Both the position numbers and the translations under genes were made by a program. The notes beneath the pieces are model-generated. The model saw only the letters and a list, made by a program, of their open reading frames with translations, had not been told where the DNA came from and ran no database searches. A stretch of DNA of 64,000 bases from positions 372,001 to 436,000 of the forward strand of contig JAMPIV010004265.1 of NCBI GenBank assembly GCA_024509875.1, read 5' to 3'. Source of the stretch: Oreohelix idahoensis (taxonomy: Eukaryota; Mollusca; Gastropoda; Stylommatophora; Oreohelicidae). This document shows, one piece after another, positions 53,797 through 63,937 of this stretch. Position 1 is the first letter of the stretch. Each line of letters starts with the position of its first letter.

Positions 53797-54220
53797 TCTA
53801 CTAGTTCAGTTTAAACTTTGTTGCATCGTTTACAAGTGAATGCAACTAGAGCAGTGTAAATTTTGTCCACTGTTCACAAGTGAATGCAACCAGAACAGTG
53901 TAAACTTGGTCCACTGTTCTCAAGTGAATGCAATCAGTACAATGTAAACTCTGTCCACTGTTCACAAGAGAATGCAACCAGAACAGTGTAAACTTTGTCT
54001 ACTGTTCACAAGGGAATGCAACCAGAACAGTGTAAACTTTATCTACTGTTCACAAGTGAATGCAATCAGAACAGTGTAAACTTGGTCCACTGTTCACAAG
54101 TGAATGCAACCACAGCAGTGTAAACTCTATCCACTTCACATGTACAGCAGTGTAAACTCTATCCACTTCACATGCAACCAGAGCAGTATAAACTCTACCC
54201 ACTGTTCACAAATGAATACA
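53797..54220. repeat. 44-bp minisatellite, about 9-10 units
   Basis: Unit type CAGTGTAAACTTTGTCCACT then GTTCACAAGTGAATGCAACCAGAA. Two units near 54120-54165 are shortened. The array directly precedes the truncated 5' end of LINE-B copy 2. Confidence 0.93.
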
Positions 54221-54225
54221 GAATG

Positions 54226-55945
54226 ACATATTTGTGAAATTATACTTTTCCAAGAAGAAATAAAGAAATTATCAAATCGGTCGCGGTTTGCACAAGGAGG
54301 AAGCTGTATCAAGAACAAAAATGGTGTAATATTACTTGATGAGAAAGACATATCAAACAGATGGGCAGAATACGTAAAAGAACTATTCGAGGACAACAGA
54401 GGTAAAAACCATCACCAGATTCTAACGAAGGCCCAAACATTCTCAGATCAGAAGTAGAGAATGCCATTCATATGATACAAAAAGGAAAATCAGCAGGCAT
54501 GGATAACATAAAAATTGAAATGATAGAAGCTCTGGAGAGCTTTGGTATAGATACAATCACAGAAATATGCAACGATATATACAATACAGGATATATACCA
54601 CACGACATGAAGACATCAGTTTTTATAACATTGCCCAAAAAACCAAATGCAACAGAATGTTCAGACTTCAGAACAATCAGCCTGATGAGTCATGCAATTA
54701 AGATACTGCTCAAAATCATACAGGAAAGAATAAAAAGCAAAGTAGACAGCGAAATCCAAGAAGAACAGTTTGGTTTTAGACGGAACAGTGGAACAAGAGA
54801 GGCAGTATTTTGCCTAAGAATATTAGCAGAAAAATATACAGAGGTCCAAAACAGTATGTATATGTGCTTCATTGACTATAAGAAGGCTTTTGACAGAGTC
54901 CATCATGAGAAAATAATTGAATGCCTCAAAGACATAGGTATTGATGGAAAAGATATAAGAATACTCAGTAACCTTTATTGGGAGCAAACTGCCACAGTAA
55001 GATCTGGAAGGAATTATTCACCATACATAGACATAAAAAGAGGTGTCAAACAAGGTTGTGTGCTGTCCCCTTGCCTATTTAATTTATACACCGAAAAAAT
55101 TTTCAAACAGATACAGGAAATACCAGGACTGAACATCAGTGGAAGGTCAATAAACAACCTTAGATATGCAGATGATACCGTGTTGTTAGCTGAAAGCGAA
55201 CAGGAGTTACAAGAACTAGTGAAGCAAGTGAACAGCATAAGTCATGAATATGGACTCGACATTAATATTGAGAAAACAAAAACTATGATAATTAGCAAAA
55301 CAAACGATAAACCCACATTTAAGATAAGCGTAAATGGGAAAATCCTGGAACAAGTCAAGAGCTACGTATATCTTGGTCATATAATAACAGAAGATGGCAG
55401 ATGTGAAACAGAAATCAAGAAGAGAATAGGAATGGCCAAAGCTACATTCAACAACATGAAACATATACTGACATCCAAAGAGTTATCTCACAAATTAAAA
55501 CTGAGAATCATAAAGTGTTATATATATTCTGCATTTCTGTATGGTGCAGAAACATGGACGATGAATAAGCATTTGGAAGAAAGAATTGAGGCTCTTGAAA
55601 TGTGGATATATAGAAGAATGGGGCGTATCTCATGGAAAGAGATGAAAACAAATAAGGAGGTCCTAGAAAATCTAGGTATGAAAAGAGAACTAATGAGGGA
55701 GGTCAAAGTTCGGCAGTTAAAATACTTTGGCCACATAAAAAGGCATAACACCTTGCAGAAGACCATAACAGAAGGGAGAGTTGAAGGCAAACGTGCAAGG
55801 GGAAGACAACGCTATAAGTGGGAAGATAACATCAAGAGATGGACAGGAAAGAGTCTATCAGAGTGCCCCACCAAGACAAGAGACAGAAGACATTGGAGAT
55901 CCATTACAGCCAACCTTCGTTGTGGAGATGGCAACTGATGATGAT
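54226..55945 (+). mobile_element. LINE-B copy 2, 5'-truncated, long RT frame
   Basis: Non-LTR element without endonuclease. Coding starts within the linker upstream of RT (FAQGGSCIKNKNGVILLDEK at about 54285) and has one frame change near 54425. The 3' end is CTGATGATGATGATGAC, a (TGA)n tail that is distinct from the (GAA)n of LINE-A. Confidence 0.88.
54472..55938 (+). CDS. LINE-B reverse transcriptase and C-terminal domain
   Basis: 488 codons without a stop. RT motifs in order: KGKSAGMDNIKIEM (residues 3-16), TLPKKPNATECSDFRTISLM, EEQFGFRRNSGTREAVF, FIDYKKAFDRVHHEKI (first Asp), GVKQGCVLSPCLFNLY, NNLRYADDTVLLAESEQEL (YADD), GLDINIEKTKTM and YVYLGHIITEDGR. The C-terminal domain follows with FLYGAETWTM, WIYRRMGRISWKE, KYFGHIKRHNTLQKTI and KRARGRQRYKWEDNI. 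This is the best preserved RT in the window. It cannot act alone because the endonuclease is missing from the copy. It is related to LINE-C more than to LINE-A. Starts upstream of 54472 are out of frame. Confidence 0.92.
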   Translation: MIQKGKSAGMDNIKIEMIEALESFGIDTITEICNDIYNTGYIPHDMKTSVFITLPKKPNATECSDFRTISLMSHAIKILLKIIQERIKSKVDSEIQEEQFGFRRNSGTREAVFCLRILAEKYTEVQNSMYMCFIDYKKAFDRVHHEKIIECLKDIGIDGKDIRILSNLYWEQTATVRSGRNYSPYIDIKRGVKQGCVLSPCLFNLYTEKIFKQIQEIPGLNISGRSINNLRYADDTVLLAESEQELQELVKQVNSISHEYGLDINIEKTKTMIISKTNDKPTFKISVNGKILEQVKSYVYLGHIITEDGRCETEIKKRIGMAKATFNNMKHILTSKELSHKLKLRIIKCYIYSAFLYGAETWTMNKHLEERIEALEMWIYRRMGRISWKEMKTNKEVLENLGMKRELMREVKVRQLKYFGHIKRHNTLQKTITEGRVEGKRARGRQRYKWEDNIKRWTGKSLSECPTKTRDRRHWRSITANLRCGDGN

Positions 55946-56455
55946 GATGACTTTTCCAAAGATCAGAATACAAATTTAATCTGGCCTGCCTTGGCATATT
56001 AGATATTTGAAATTATCATATGAAAATAAATGTTAAAATAATTATGTTAAAACAGCATTAAAATGTTCACAAGTTAATTAGTTGAAATTATAATTTCACT
56101 TCAGCATTATTATAAAGTTTGGTTTTTTTTAAATAGTCTTCTACATTTTGATTATTGCCATCATTTTTGCTATTATACACTGATGTTTTAAATGGTGATA
56201 TCATTAGTCAGAAGAAGTTCTTCAACATTGTCAATAGAATTAATTTTATCATTTCATTCAGGCAAAAATTACAGTAATTGATATTTATTTTTATATGCGT
56301 TCTGAGAGTAACATGCTTTGATATCTATGCATGCATTTGTGTACCGGTTGATGACTGAGACTAGATAACCTGAAATATTCAAGTAGGATAAGGATTACAT
56401 TGAATAAATTAGGCTTTGGAAGTTGTACTTAGAAGTACACAGATAAACGATTGTC
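55946..56455. other. Unassigned intron sequence
   Basis: AT-rich; nothing recognised. Confidence 0.3.
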
Positions 56456-56456
56456 T

Positions 56457-56550
56457 TAGGTTATCATGCACCACCTCAGATTAGTCATCTGGTAGGACAT
56501 GAGGCAGTAGTCCTGTTCTTTCTTTGTCTCATTAGAGACCCCTAGGACCT
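56457..56550 (+). mobile_element. SINE-X 3' part
   Basis: GACATGAGGCAGTAGTCCTG then TTTCTTTGTCTCATTAGAGA, the closing segment of the family. Confidence 0.6.
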
Positions 56551-57160
56551 GCGTACGAGGACATTTTTAGCTGTTTTTATGTGTACCAGAATAGCATTTA
56601 ATCTCTAATGTTTACCAACTGTCACCTCTTTCTAGCAAACTGAGATTTGTGTTTTCATCAAGCAGAACATGTGTTATTTAGTTTCTTTAAGTTTATTGGA
56701 TGTTTAAGATGATATTCATTATAAACCATATATGGTGATGGTGGAAGATTGGTTATGCAGATAATGACAGCTGAGAGAACCTGCCATAATTTTTTTTTTT
56801 TTTTAAAACCAAGTTTCAAACATAAATTTCTAGTCTTGTATACATTTAAAAAAAAATTTTTGTATTAATTTTTTTTTGTAAGGGTAGTCAATAATTTTTT
56901 AACTTTTATTCTCTGTGCTTTATTCCAGATGCTCGAGTTACCATTTGCTTACAGTCAGAAAATGTTATTTTAAATTTTGACATCTGGCATAATGAATGAT
57001 TTGCTTAATAAAATTATACAATTTCAGTGATATTATTATCCTGTCGTATAAGACCCATCTTACTTACGGTTTAAGAATGCTGTTTAGCTAAAAGTGTATG
57101 TAGTCAGTGCTTGCTGTCTACGCTAGATCACTGAACTGTTATCTTTTCTTGCTTCTTCAG
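56551..57160. other. Intron end before GPR155 exon D
   Basis: Unassigned AT-rich sequence ending in TCTTTTCTTGCTTCTTCAG, a strong pyrimidine tract and acceptor. Confidence 0.6.
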
Positions 57161-57377
57161 GTGTCAGTATAAAACATTCAAGAACGTCTTTACGGGGACC
57201 GCCTTGTGCGACTGGCTAGTCAGAGCAGGTTTGGCAGCTGACAGGGAAAGTGCTGTGGCATACGGACGTCGACTTTTGCATGGTCGAGTTATAACACACA
57301 CTAACAGCGAGCATCATTTCCATGATGCTCCCTACTTTTATAAATTTCTAGACACATTTGAATATATGGCGTGCTGA
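57161..57377 (+). CDS. GPR155: GPR155/LYCHOS homologue, terminal exon D with DEP domain and stop
   Basis: The exon begins after TTGCTTCTTCAG with one base that completes an arginine codon. It then encodes 71 residues and a TGA at 57375-57377. The peptide is a DEP domain: a phenylalanine-rich start (FKNVFTGTALCDWLV), the AYGRRLLHGRVI helix-turn segment, and the closing HHFHD-APYFYKF strand. DEP domains bind membranes or protein partners; in LYCHOS this C-terminal region lies on the cytosolic face. Only seven residues (DTFEYMAC region) follow the domain, so this is the natural C-terminus. A 42-bp direct duplication follows in the presumed 3' UTR (57401-57484). I do not see a convincing AATAAA signal close downstream. 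Confidence 0.93.
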
Positions 57378-57400
57378 TGCAACTGTCTTGGATTTGGGGC

Positions 57401-57484
57401 TGCCATTGCATATTCTACAGATTTTGCACTCGTATTTCACTATGCCATTGCATATTCCACAGATTTTGCACTCGTATTTCACTA
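57401..57484. repeat. 42-bp tandem duplication in the presumed GPR155 3' UTR
   Basis: TGCCATTGCATATTCTACAG and the following ATTTTGCACTCGTATTTCAC occur twice, differing at one base (TTCTACAG, TTCCACAG). Starts 24 bp after the stop codon. Confidence 0.95.
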
Positions 57485-58204
57485 GCACATAAGGTAATAT
57501 GCTGCCAGAAGTTTCTTTTATGTAAATTATTTTTCATATGTTTTATTTAATTCATTACTGTTTTTGTTTAAAATGTATAGTGATAAGTTTATGAGATTGT
57601 TTTTGTAACATATTCAGGTATGGGACCATTACTAGCATGCTTAGGAGCTGAGGTTGCCAGATTGGGTTCTTTTTTCCCCAGAATTATTAGTGTTTTTCTG
57701 CATGACTTCTCATGGAAAATTTGTGCCTAGGCCATGATATGATAGGGTATTGTTCGCTTCATTGCTCTCTGATTTACTCGTCACTATTAGCTGAAAACAG
57801 TTGCACATCAGTGGCGCAACCATAAACAAACAGGAAAACAGAGGAATTACTTTGTGCTCATTTTAGATATTATGCTTTAGTGTTTTCCAGTTTTTGGAAA
57901 GTTCAGAATACTAGGTAGCTGGATAAATGATCCCATACCTGTACTCCGTTAAATCAACTGAAAAGAAATAATTTTAAAAAAAGCTGATGTATCAGTTTGT
58001 ATTTAGAGTATCATTTGTGACATTCTGTGATAATTTCCTGTGCTTTCTTTATACTTCTTCTCTTTGCTGCAGACTGCCTCTTCAGAAACGCATGACATGG
58101 ATTTTACATCCGTATTTTGCATAAATGCATGTCGCATTATGTAATAATCTTTCATGGAGCATTTCTAGTCATAATGGATTTCTTATCTTTTAGTTATCCT
58201 TATT

Positions 58205-58616
58205 CAGTAGCGTAACAACCACCCAGATGGACCAGGCAAGTCTCCCAGCACAGAGTGGGCCCCAGAAAGTATTAGTTTCATATTTATACGTATATCTGCA
58301 ACAAATTTGAGATGACATTAGCAATAGTTATGCTGTATAACTGTCAGTTGTTCTCGTGTCTCTCGCCACGATGAGTATGGTCTTGGCAGTGAGAAGGTTC
58401 ATTATTCAAGCAAATGGTGTCATAAAATTATTTGATGCTTTATACTAAGTTAAAAAATACATTTGTAATACTATTTTACTAACAGTAAGTATTTTTAAGT
58501 AGGTAGTGGACTATTCACAAACAGATTTGCTGCAGATTGATGATGGAGCCCATTATATAAGAAGGGCCCGTCTTAATTTGTGCCTGGGGCTCCCTTACAT
58601 TGTAGTTACGCCACTG
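58205..58616. mobile_element. hAT-type MITE with perfect 8-bp duplication
   Basis: Termini CAGTAGCGTAAC and GTTACGCCACTG are inverted repeats with one mismatch. TCCTTATT flanks at 58197-58204 and 58617-58624. 412 bp with no transposase; subterminal GTGGGCCCC and GGGCCCG blocks. An 8-bp duplication with CAGTGGCGTAAC-type ends is typical of hAT. Confidence 0.93.
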
Positions 58617-59039
58617 TCCTTATTCTTCCGTGTTATTCAGAATTGCTTATTATTTACATTTGAAACTGTTCACATAGCAATATTATGTTTGTCTCTGGAT
58701 TAATTAATTACGAGGCAAATGATTGCCAGATTGTCCTTGGAGAAGCATCCCTACTAGATATGAACATATATACGTAACGTCACCTTAGTGCTGCTTTATT
58801 CCATTTCCATCCAAAATTGACCCGAGGTCATAAATCGACACCATATAGTTTAATTTTTCATCCTACACAATATCTTTGGATCGTCGTGAAAAATTTCATT
58901 TTAATGTGATACATCTTTCTTTTCAACTAGTAACCCAAAAACTTTGAACCTCTTTTTCTCAAAACAAGCAAATAAAGCAGGCCTAAGGTGACGATATGTC
59001 TTAGCAGCAATAAAGTTGGAACAAGCAGTGGTATCAAAA

Positions 59040-59460
59040 TAAGAATACACGGGGCAAGAGGAGCTTCCATTGCATTGGGATATCTATGGAAATCATAAAA
59101 AATCAAGCCCAACACAAAAATAAGAATCTTCAACTCAGATGTCAAGGCAGCCATGTTGTATGGCTCTGAAACATGAAGAGAAACAAAAATAACAATCATG
59201 AAGTTATACTTTCATAAATGGGTGCCTGTGCAGAAAAGAAGATCGAAATAGTATGACGAGATCACCTATGTCAAGCTGATGGAAAAAAAAAAAACCAGAC
59301 AAATATCAGTGGAACATGAGGTGAAGAAAAGATGCTGGAATTGGATAGGACACATACATTGAGGAAACTAACCTGTAGCATTACAAGACAATCCATGCTG
59401 TGGAATCTCCAGGGTAAGAGAAATAGGCGGGGGAGGGGGGGATGACAGGAGTAGGAATTT
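59040..59460 (+). pseudogene. LINE fragment related to LINE-A
   Basis: Plus strand: degraded KIRIFNSDVKAAMLYGSET-like coding (AAAATAAGAATCTTCAACTC..GCCATGTTGTATGGCTCTGA) then KRCWNWIGHIH (AGATGCTGGAATTGGATAGG). Many stops and frame changes. G-rich runs at 59440 and 59498. Confidence 0.65.
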
Positions 59461-59929
59461 ATTTTCATAAACAGAAGACATGCAAAGACCTTAATTAGGG
59501 GGGGGGGGGGGGAGAATTCAATAGGAGACAGACGTGAAAATAGAAAACATGGAAAGACCTTGATTAGGTGGTGCAGGATTGGAATTCTTAGTGTGAATTT
59601 ATTGAAGGTCTGTGTTCAAACAACCAGCTGAAAGGTAATGGTGACTTGGGGAGTTAGAGGTAATGTGGTCTTGAGACAATGTTGAAGTCTTAGATTGTAA
59701 CTTCTCTTAAGTCTGTACCTAAAGTGTGTGTGTATACATGTATGTATAAGCACACACACACACATATACACAAACTGTACACCTCGCACACTTCCTCAAT
59801 TACTTGCTTATGTAAAACAGATGTTATTTTTTAAATGTGTTTTTTTCCCAGTGTTTTTTTTAGCAATATATATATATATATAAGAAAATAATTAATTTTA
59901 TTATAATAGACATTATATAACCTAATTAT
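59461..59929. other. Unassigned sequence with microsatellites
   Basis: Contains a G run at 59498-59511, (GT)n and (CA)n near 59725-59770 and (TA)n at 59869-59882. AGACATG(C/G)AAAGACCTT is repeated at 59475 and 59545. Confidence 0.6.
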
Positions 59930-60290
59930 TGTAACCAGTATATGGTTGAATGAGATGTTCTTTACCATAACAGAAAAGAAAACTAAAAACATTCTACAGG
60001 GTCAGTGAAAGATACAGGGTAGTGAAAATAATGAACAGTCACAGGAAGGACATCACAGTTTGATGACAAACATTCCCTTCCATTCTGTGGCTGTGATGCC
60101 CTAATTGTGACCAGTTTGTGGTTGAGTGGGATTTTCTTCTCCCGTTTGTAAAAAAAAATAAAAATGAGGTCGTTCTACGTGTTGAGCGAAAGAGATGGAG
60201 GATAAGAATAAAACATTTGTCGCTGGAAAGACATCACAGAGTAATGAAAATACATTCCCTTCCATTTTGTGGCTTTCTCTCAAACCATAT
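59930..60290. repeat. Diverged 177-bp tandem duplication
   Basis: Two units, 59930-60106 and 60107-60290, share (A/G)ACCAGT-TGGTTGA(A/G)TG, GAAAGA(T/G)A, GGAAGGACATCACAG type and CATTCCCTTCCATT(C/T)TGTGG blocks in order. Confidence 0.8.
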
Positions 60291-61023
60291 TGTTAGTGTG
60301 TCTAGTCTCTTTGCCATCCTCTCTTTTTCTTTTCACCAGTGTTTCACAGTGTTTTCTGTCATCATCTTTGAAATGTTGATTAACAGCGGTTTCACTTTGT
60401 CAGGCCCTGAAAGGTTTTTCTTTGCATGTAGACCTCTTCATCATGTTATGAGGTCGTGTAATGGATGTAATCTGGCCTAAAAGTTAGTCTTTTTTTTTTA
60501 AGTTCAAGTAGAAATACATGGAAGATTATTTGCATATTTCAGCAGTGGGGATGTAATAATGATAACTGAACATTGGGTTAAATGTGCATTTTTACCATTT
60601 GAAGGAATCAAATGAAAGGACAGATGTAAACAATAAGAACACTGGTATCAAAAGTAAACAGGAAACACATATTTCAGTGGCCACATGCCTAGAATTGAGA
60701 ATCTGGAAATCCTGGGGTCAGTGGGAAGGTTGGAGATCAAAATAAATCAAAAGAAAACAGACACAAGGCCTGCAATCACTTGGCAAGAGGGTTGGGAAAA
60801 AAGTGGGTACTTGTGTGATATTTCACCGCTAAAATCAAATTGTGGAAATTTATTACCCAAACTGACAACCGTACTTTTTCTTGACTGAAAAAGGTTGATT
60901 TCACATTGTGATTTGGGAGGGCAAGTTCGTCGTGCATTCATAGTTGACACGCTTACGACAGACCCGCCCTCAACCCCCCCCCCCCCCCGGTATTTTAAGT
61001 TTATAAGCAATAAAACGGTATTG

Positions 61024-62190
61024 AATTGGGACCTAAGATGCGTCAACAGTGATAAGTTACCGGGTTTCTGGTTCAAAGCGTGGTAGAGTCTAACCAGCTG
61101 TAAATGGGTACCTGACTCTGATCTTGAGTTAGAGAAGGCAACAGCAACGAGGACGGGAACAGGTGTCACGCATCAGTCTAACCAGCTGTAAATGGGTACC
61201 TGACTCTGATCTTGAGTTAGAGAAGGCAACAGCAACGAGGACGGGAACAGGTGTCACGCATCAGTCTAACCAGCTGTAAATGGGTACCTGACTCTGATCT
61301 TGAGTTAGAGAAGGCAACAGCAATGAGGACGGGAACAGGTGTCACGCATCAGTCTAACCAGCTGCAAATGGGTACCTGAGTCTGATCTTGAGTTAGAGAA
61401 GGCAACAGCAACGAGGATGGGAACAGGTGTCATGCATCAGTCTAACCAGCTGTAAATGGGTACCTGACTCTGATCTTGAGTTAGAGAAGGCAACAGCAAT
61501 GAGGACGGGAACAGGTGTCACGCATCAGTCTAACCAGCTGTAAATGAGTACCTGACTCTGATCTTGAGTTAGAGAAGGCAACAGCAACGAGGACGGGAAC
61601 AGGTGTCATGCATCAGTCTTCTTCTTCTTCTTCTTCAGTCCTTAGCCACCGACCGTCAAAGCAGTCAGTGGCCATTACGCCTAGTGGCGTCTTAGGGCAA
61701 CAGCAATGCATCAGTCTAACCAGCTGTAAATGGGTACCTGACTCTGATCTTGAGTTAGAGAAGGCAACAGCAACGAGGACGGGAACAGGTGTCACGCATC
61801 AGTCTAACCAGCTGTAAATGGGTACCTGACTCTGATCTTGAGTTAGAGAAGGCAACAGCAACGAGGACGGGAACAGGTGTCACGCATCAGTCTAACCAGC
61901 TGTAAATGGGTACCTGACTCTGATCTTGAGTTAGAGAAGGCAACAGCAACGAGGACGGGAACAGGTGTCACGCATCAGTCTAACCAGCTGTAAATGGGTA
62001 CCTGACTCTGATCTTGAGTTAGAGAAGGCAACAGCAACGAGGACGGGAACAGGTGTCACGCATCAGTCTAACCAGCTGCAAATGGGTACCTGACTCTGAT
62101 CTTGAGTTAGAGAAGGCAACAGCAACGAGGACGGGAACAGGTGTCATGCATCAGTCTAACCAGCTGTAAATGGGTACCTGACTCTGATAG
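61024..62190 (+). repeat. 88-bp minisatellite derived from a SINE
   Basis: The left 64 bp (GGGACCTAAGATGCGTCAAC, then TTTCTGGTTCAAAGCGTGG with a B-box-like core) look like a SINE head. From 61088 the body unit (GTCTAACCAGCTGTAAATGG, GTACCTGACTCTGATCTTGA, GTTAGAGAAGGCAACAGCAA, GGACGGGAACAGGTGTCACG) repeats at exactly 88-bp spacing: 61088, 61176, 61264, 61352, 61440, 61528, then 61714 to 62154 after an insertion. Total about 11 full units and one partial. Units differ at only a few sites, indicating recent homogenisation. Confidence 0.95.
61619..61705 (-). mobile_element. 87-bp LINE-A tail inserted in the minisatellite
   Basis: ATGCATCAGTC at 61608-61618 and 61706-61716 flanks an insert beginning TTCTTCTTCTTCTTCTTCAG and containing CAAAGCAGTCAGTGGCCATT, the last coding bases and tail of LINE-A. 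It is the shortest copy in the window. Confidence 0.93.
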
Positions 62191-62617
62191 GGACTTGAAA
62201 GCTGATGATGATGATGATTACGATGACTAGCAATTCCCTAGACTTAAGGGTCTTTTATATTTGGACATGAGCCCTAATATAACCGACTAGATTGAACGGG
62301 ACGCGCCTCGCCAAAACGAGACAAAACTTAAAAAACATTCGAGTAAGTTGTATTTTTTCAGGATTACAAAAAATAAGGACAAAAAAGGGGACAGGGTGGG
62401 TAAGAGATTTGTGACGTCGCGTAAGGGGTTGGCAAAAATGTGACAACTCTACGGCCTAGACATTGCGATTGGATTTGCCGATTTTTCGCGGTACTTTTTC
62501 TTACATTTTTTTTTCTTTCATTTTTTTTTCTTAAATTCCGTGCCTTGGCGCTGCTTTCGAGCGGGAAATCTTATCGTTCCATTTGTCATTTGATAGCAGT
62601 GTCCAGAGACGTGGAAG

Positions 62618-63493
62618 ATGAATTTCCTGGAGGTGTCAGATTTTACACGTAACAAAGAGAACTGTGTGAAGTTTTTGCAGAATCGGGGCATTCTACACAA
62701 CGTCCGACAGTGTGCTAACAATCACCAGATGAATTTGTCCTTGTCGGTTCGCCAAGATCGTTAGAGATGTTACATATGTAAGCAGGATATACCTCTTCGT
62801 TCTGGCACATGGTTACAGGGTGCACGTCTGTCCTTCAGGCAGATTATTGTGTTCATTTACTGTTGGAGTAAAGAGAAGACTAGCATTGATTTCTGTAAAT
62901 CAGAGCTAGGAATTGCCAATCAAGCTGCCATTAAATGGAACAGCAACCTCCGTGAGGTTTGTGCAAATGTACTAATTGCAAATCCCGCTGTAATTGGCGG
63001 ACCCAATACGACGGTAGAGATCGATGAAAGTGTGTTCACACGCAGAAAAAATAACGTCGGTCGTGTATTTCCACAGCAGTGGGTATTTGGTGGCCTATGT
63101 CGTGAAACAAGTGAGTGTTTCATGGTTCCAGTGCCCGACCGCACAGCGGCTACACTTATGCCCCTTATCATAGCCAACATTCGTCCTGGTATGACAGTTG
63201 TTTCTGATCAATGGTGCGCATATGGTACCATTCAGAATTTGCCAGGTTTAACTCACCAAATGGTGAATCATTCTGCAAATTTTGTCGACCCAAATACAGG
63301 AGCAAACACACAACGAATAGAGAGGTTGTGGAAATCTGCGAAAGAACGCAACAAACGTCAGAACGGGACACACAGACACATGTTAGATTCCTACATGTGT
63401 GAATTTTTGTGGCGACATCGGAATAAAGTTCGTCAGTCAGACCCGTTCGACAATATCCTGTTTGACATTGCAGAATTTTGGCCTCCTCTGTAA
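62618..63493 (+). pseudogene. Merlin-type (IS1595/ISXO2-like) transposase, one nonsense codon
   Basis: ATG at 62618 opens a 291-codon frame interrupted only by TAG at codon 49. The N-terminal part has a Cys-x2-Cys (RCYICKQDI) resembling the zinc ribbon of this family. The core carries VEIDESVFTRRKNNVGRVF (first Asp-Glu), ETSECFMVPVPDRTAATLMP, TVVSDQWCAYG (second Asp), MVNHSANFVDPNTGANTQRI with ERLWKSAKERNKR (Glu/Asn-Glu position), and FLWRHRNKV near the end. This matches the DDE_Tnp_IS1595 fold. The frame stops at TAA 63491-63493. I could not find convincing terminal inverted repeats, so the limits of the element are open. Reading starts at 62618 because upstream bases lack an in-frame ATG within reach. 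Confidence 0.9.
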
Positions 63494-63570
63494 ATTATGC
63501 AGCTACGAACGAACATGTGTATGTCCTGATATGTGCCACGCTTCAGCGATCCTTGGTGATCTGTTCCCCT

Positions 63571-63818
63571 CACGGTCCTTTTCAGGGCCCACAAAAACCA
63601 CAAAACTGCACCTACCACGGTCCTTTTCAGGGCCCACAAAAACCACAAAACTGCACCTACCACGGTCCTTTTCAGGGCCCACAAAAACCACAAAACTGCA
63701 CATACCACGGTCCTTTTCAGGGCCCACAAAAACCACAAAACTGCACCTACCACAATCCTTTTCAGGGCCCACAAAACTGCACCACGGTCCTGTTTAGGGC
63801 CCACAAAACTGTACCCTG
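63571..63818. repeat. 45-bp tandem array, about 5.5 units
   Basis: Unit CACGGTCCTTTTCAGGGCCC followed by ACAAAAACCACAAAACTGCACCTAC, starting at 63571, 63616, 63661, 63706, 63751, then a shortened unit at 63783. Because 45 is a multiple of 3, it stays open in several frames on both strands; these frames are not genes. It lies 78 bp after the Merlin stop codon and may be a subterminal repeat of that element. Confidence 0.95.
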
Positions 63819-63937
63819 GCAATAAATCCTTTATTTGTTTTCACCGCTGGGTGTGGAGGGCTGGGTGGAGAGGGCTGGGTGGGAAGTTGGTCCCCCTCCC
63901 TCACTATGCACTGATCCTTGTCAAATATTTACCTAAT

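Noticed and set aside
60747..61169. 140-codon minus frame and the related 61613-61795 frame
   Set aside because: They lie on the SINE-derived minisatellite unit; repeated LQLVRL-type peptides come from the 88-bp unit.
63399..63825. Four overlapping frames with 15-residue repeats (GPFQGPQKPQNCTYH type)
   Set aside because: A 45-bp tandem unit stays open in any frame; there is no start context or conserved domain.
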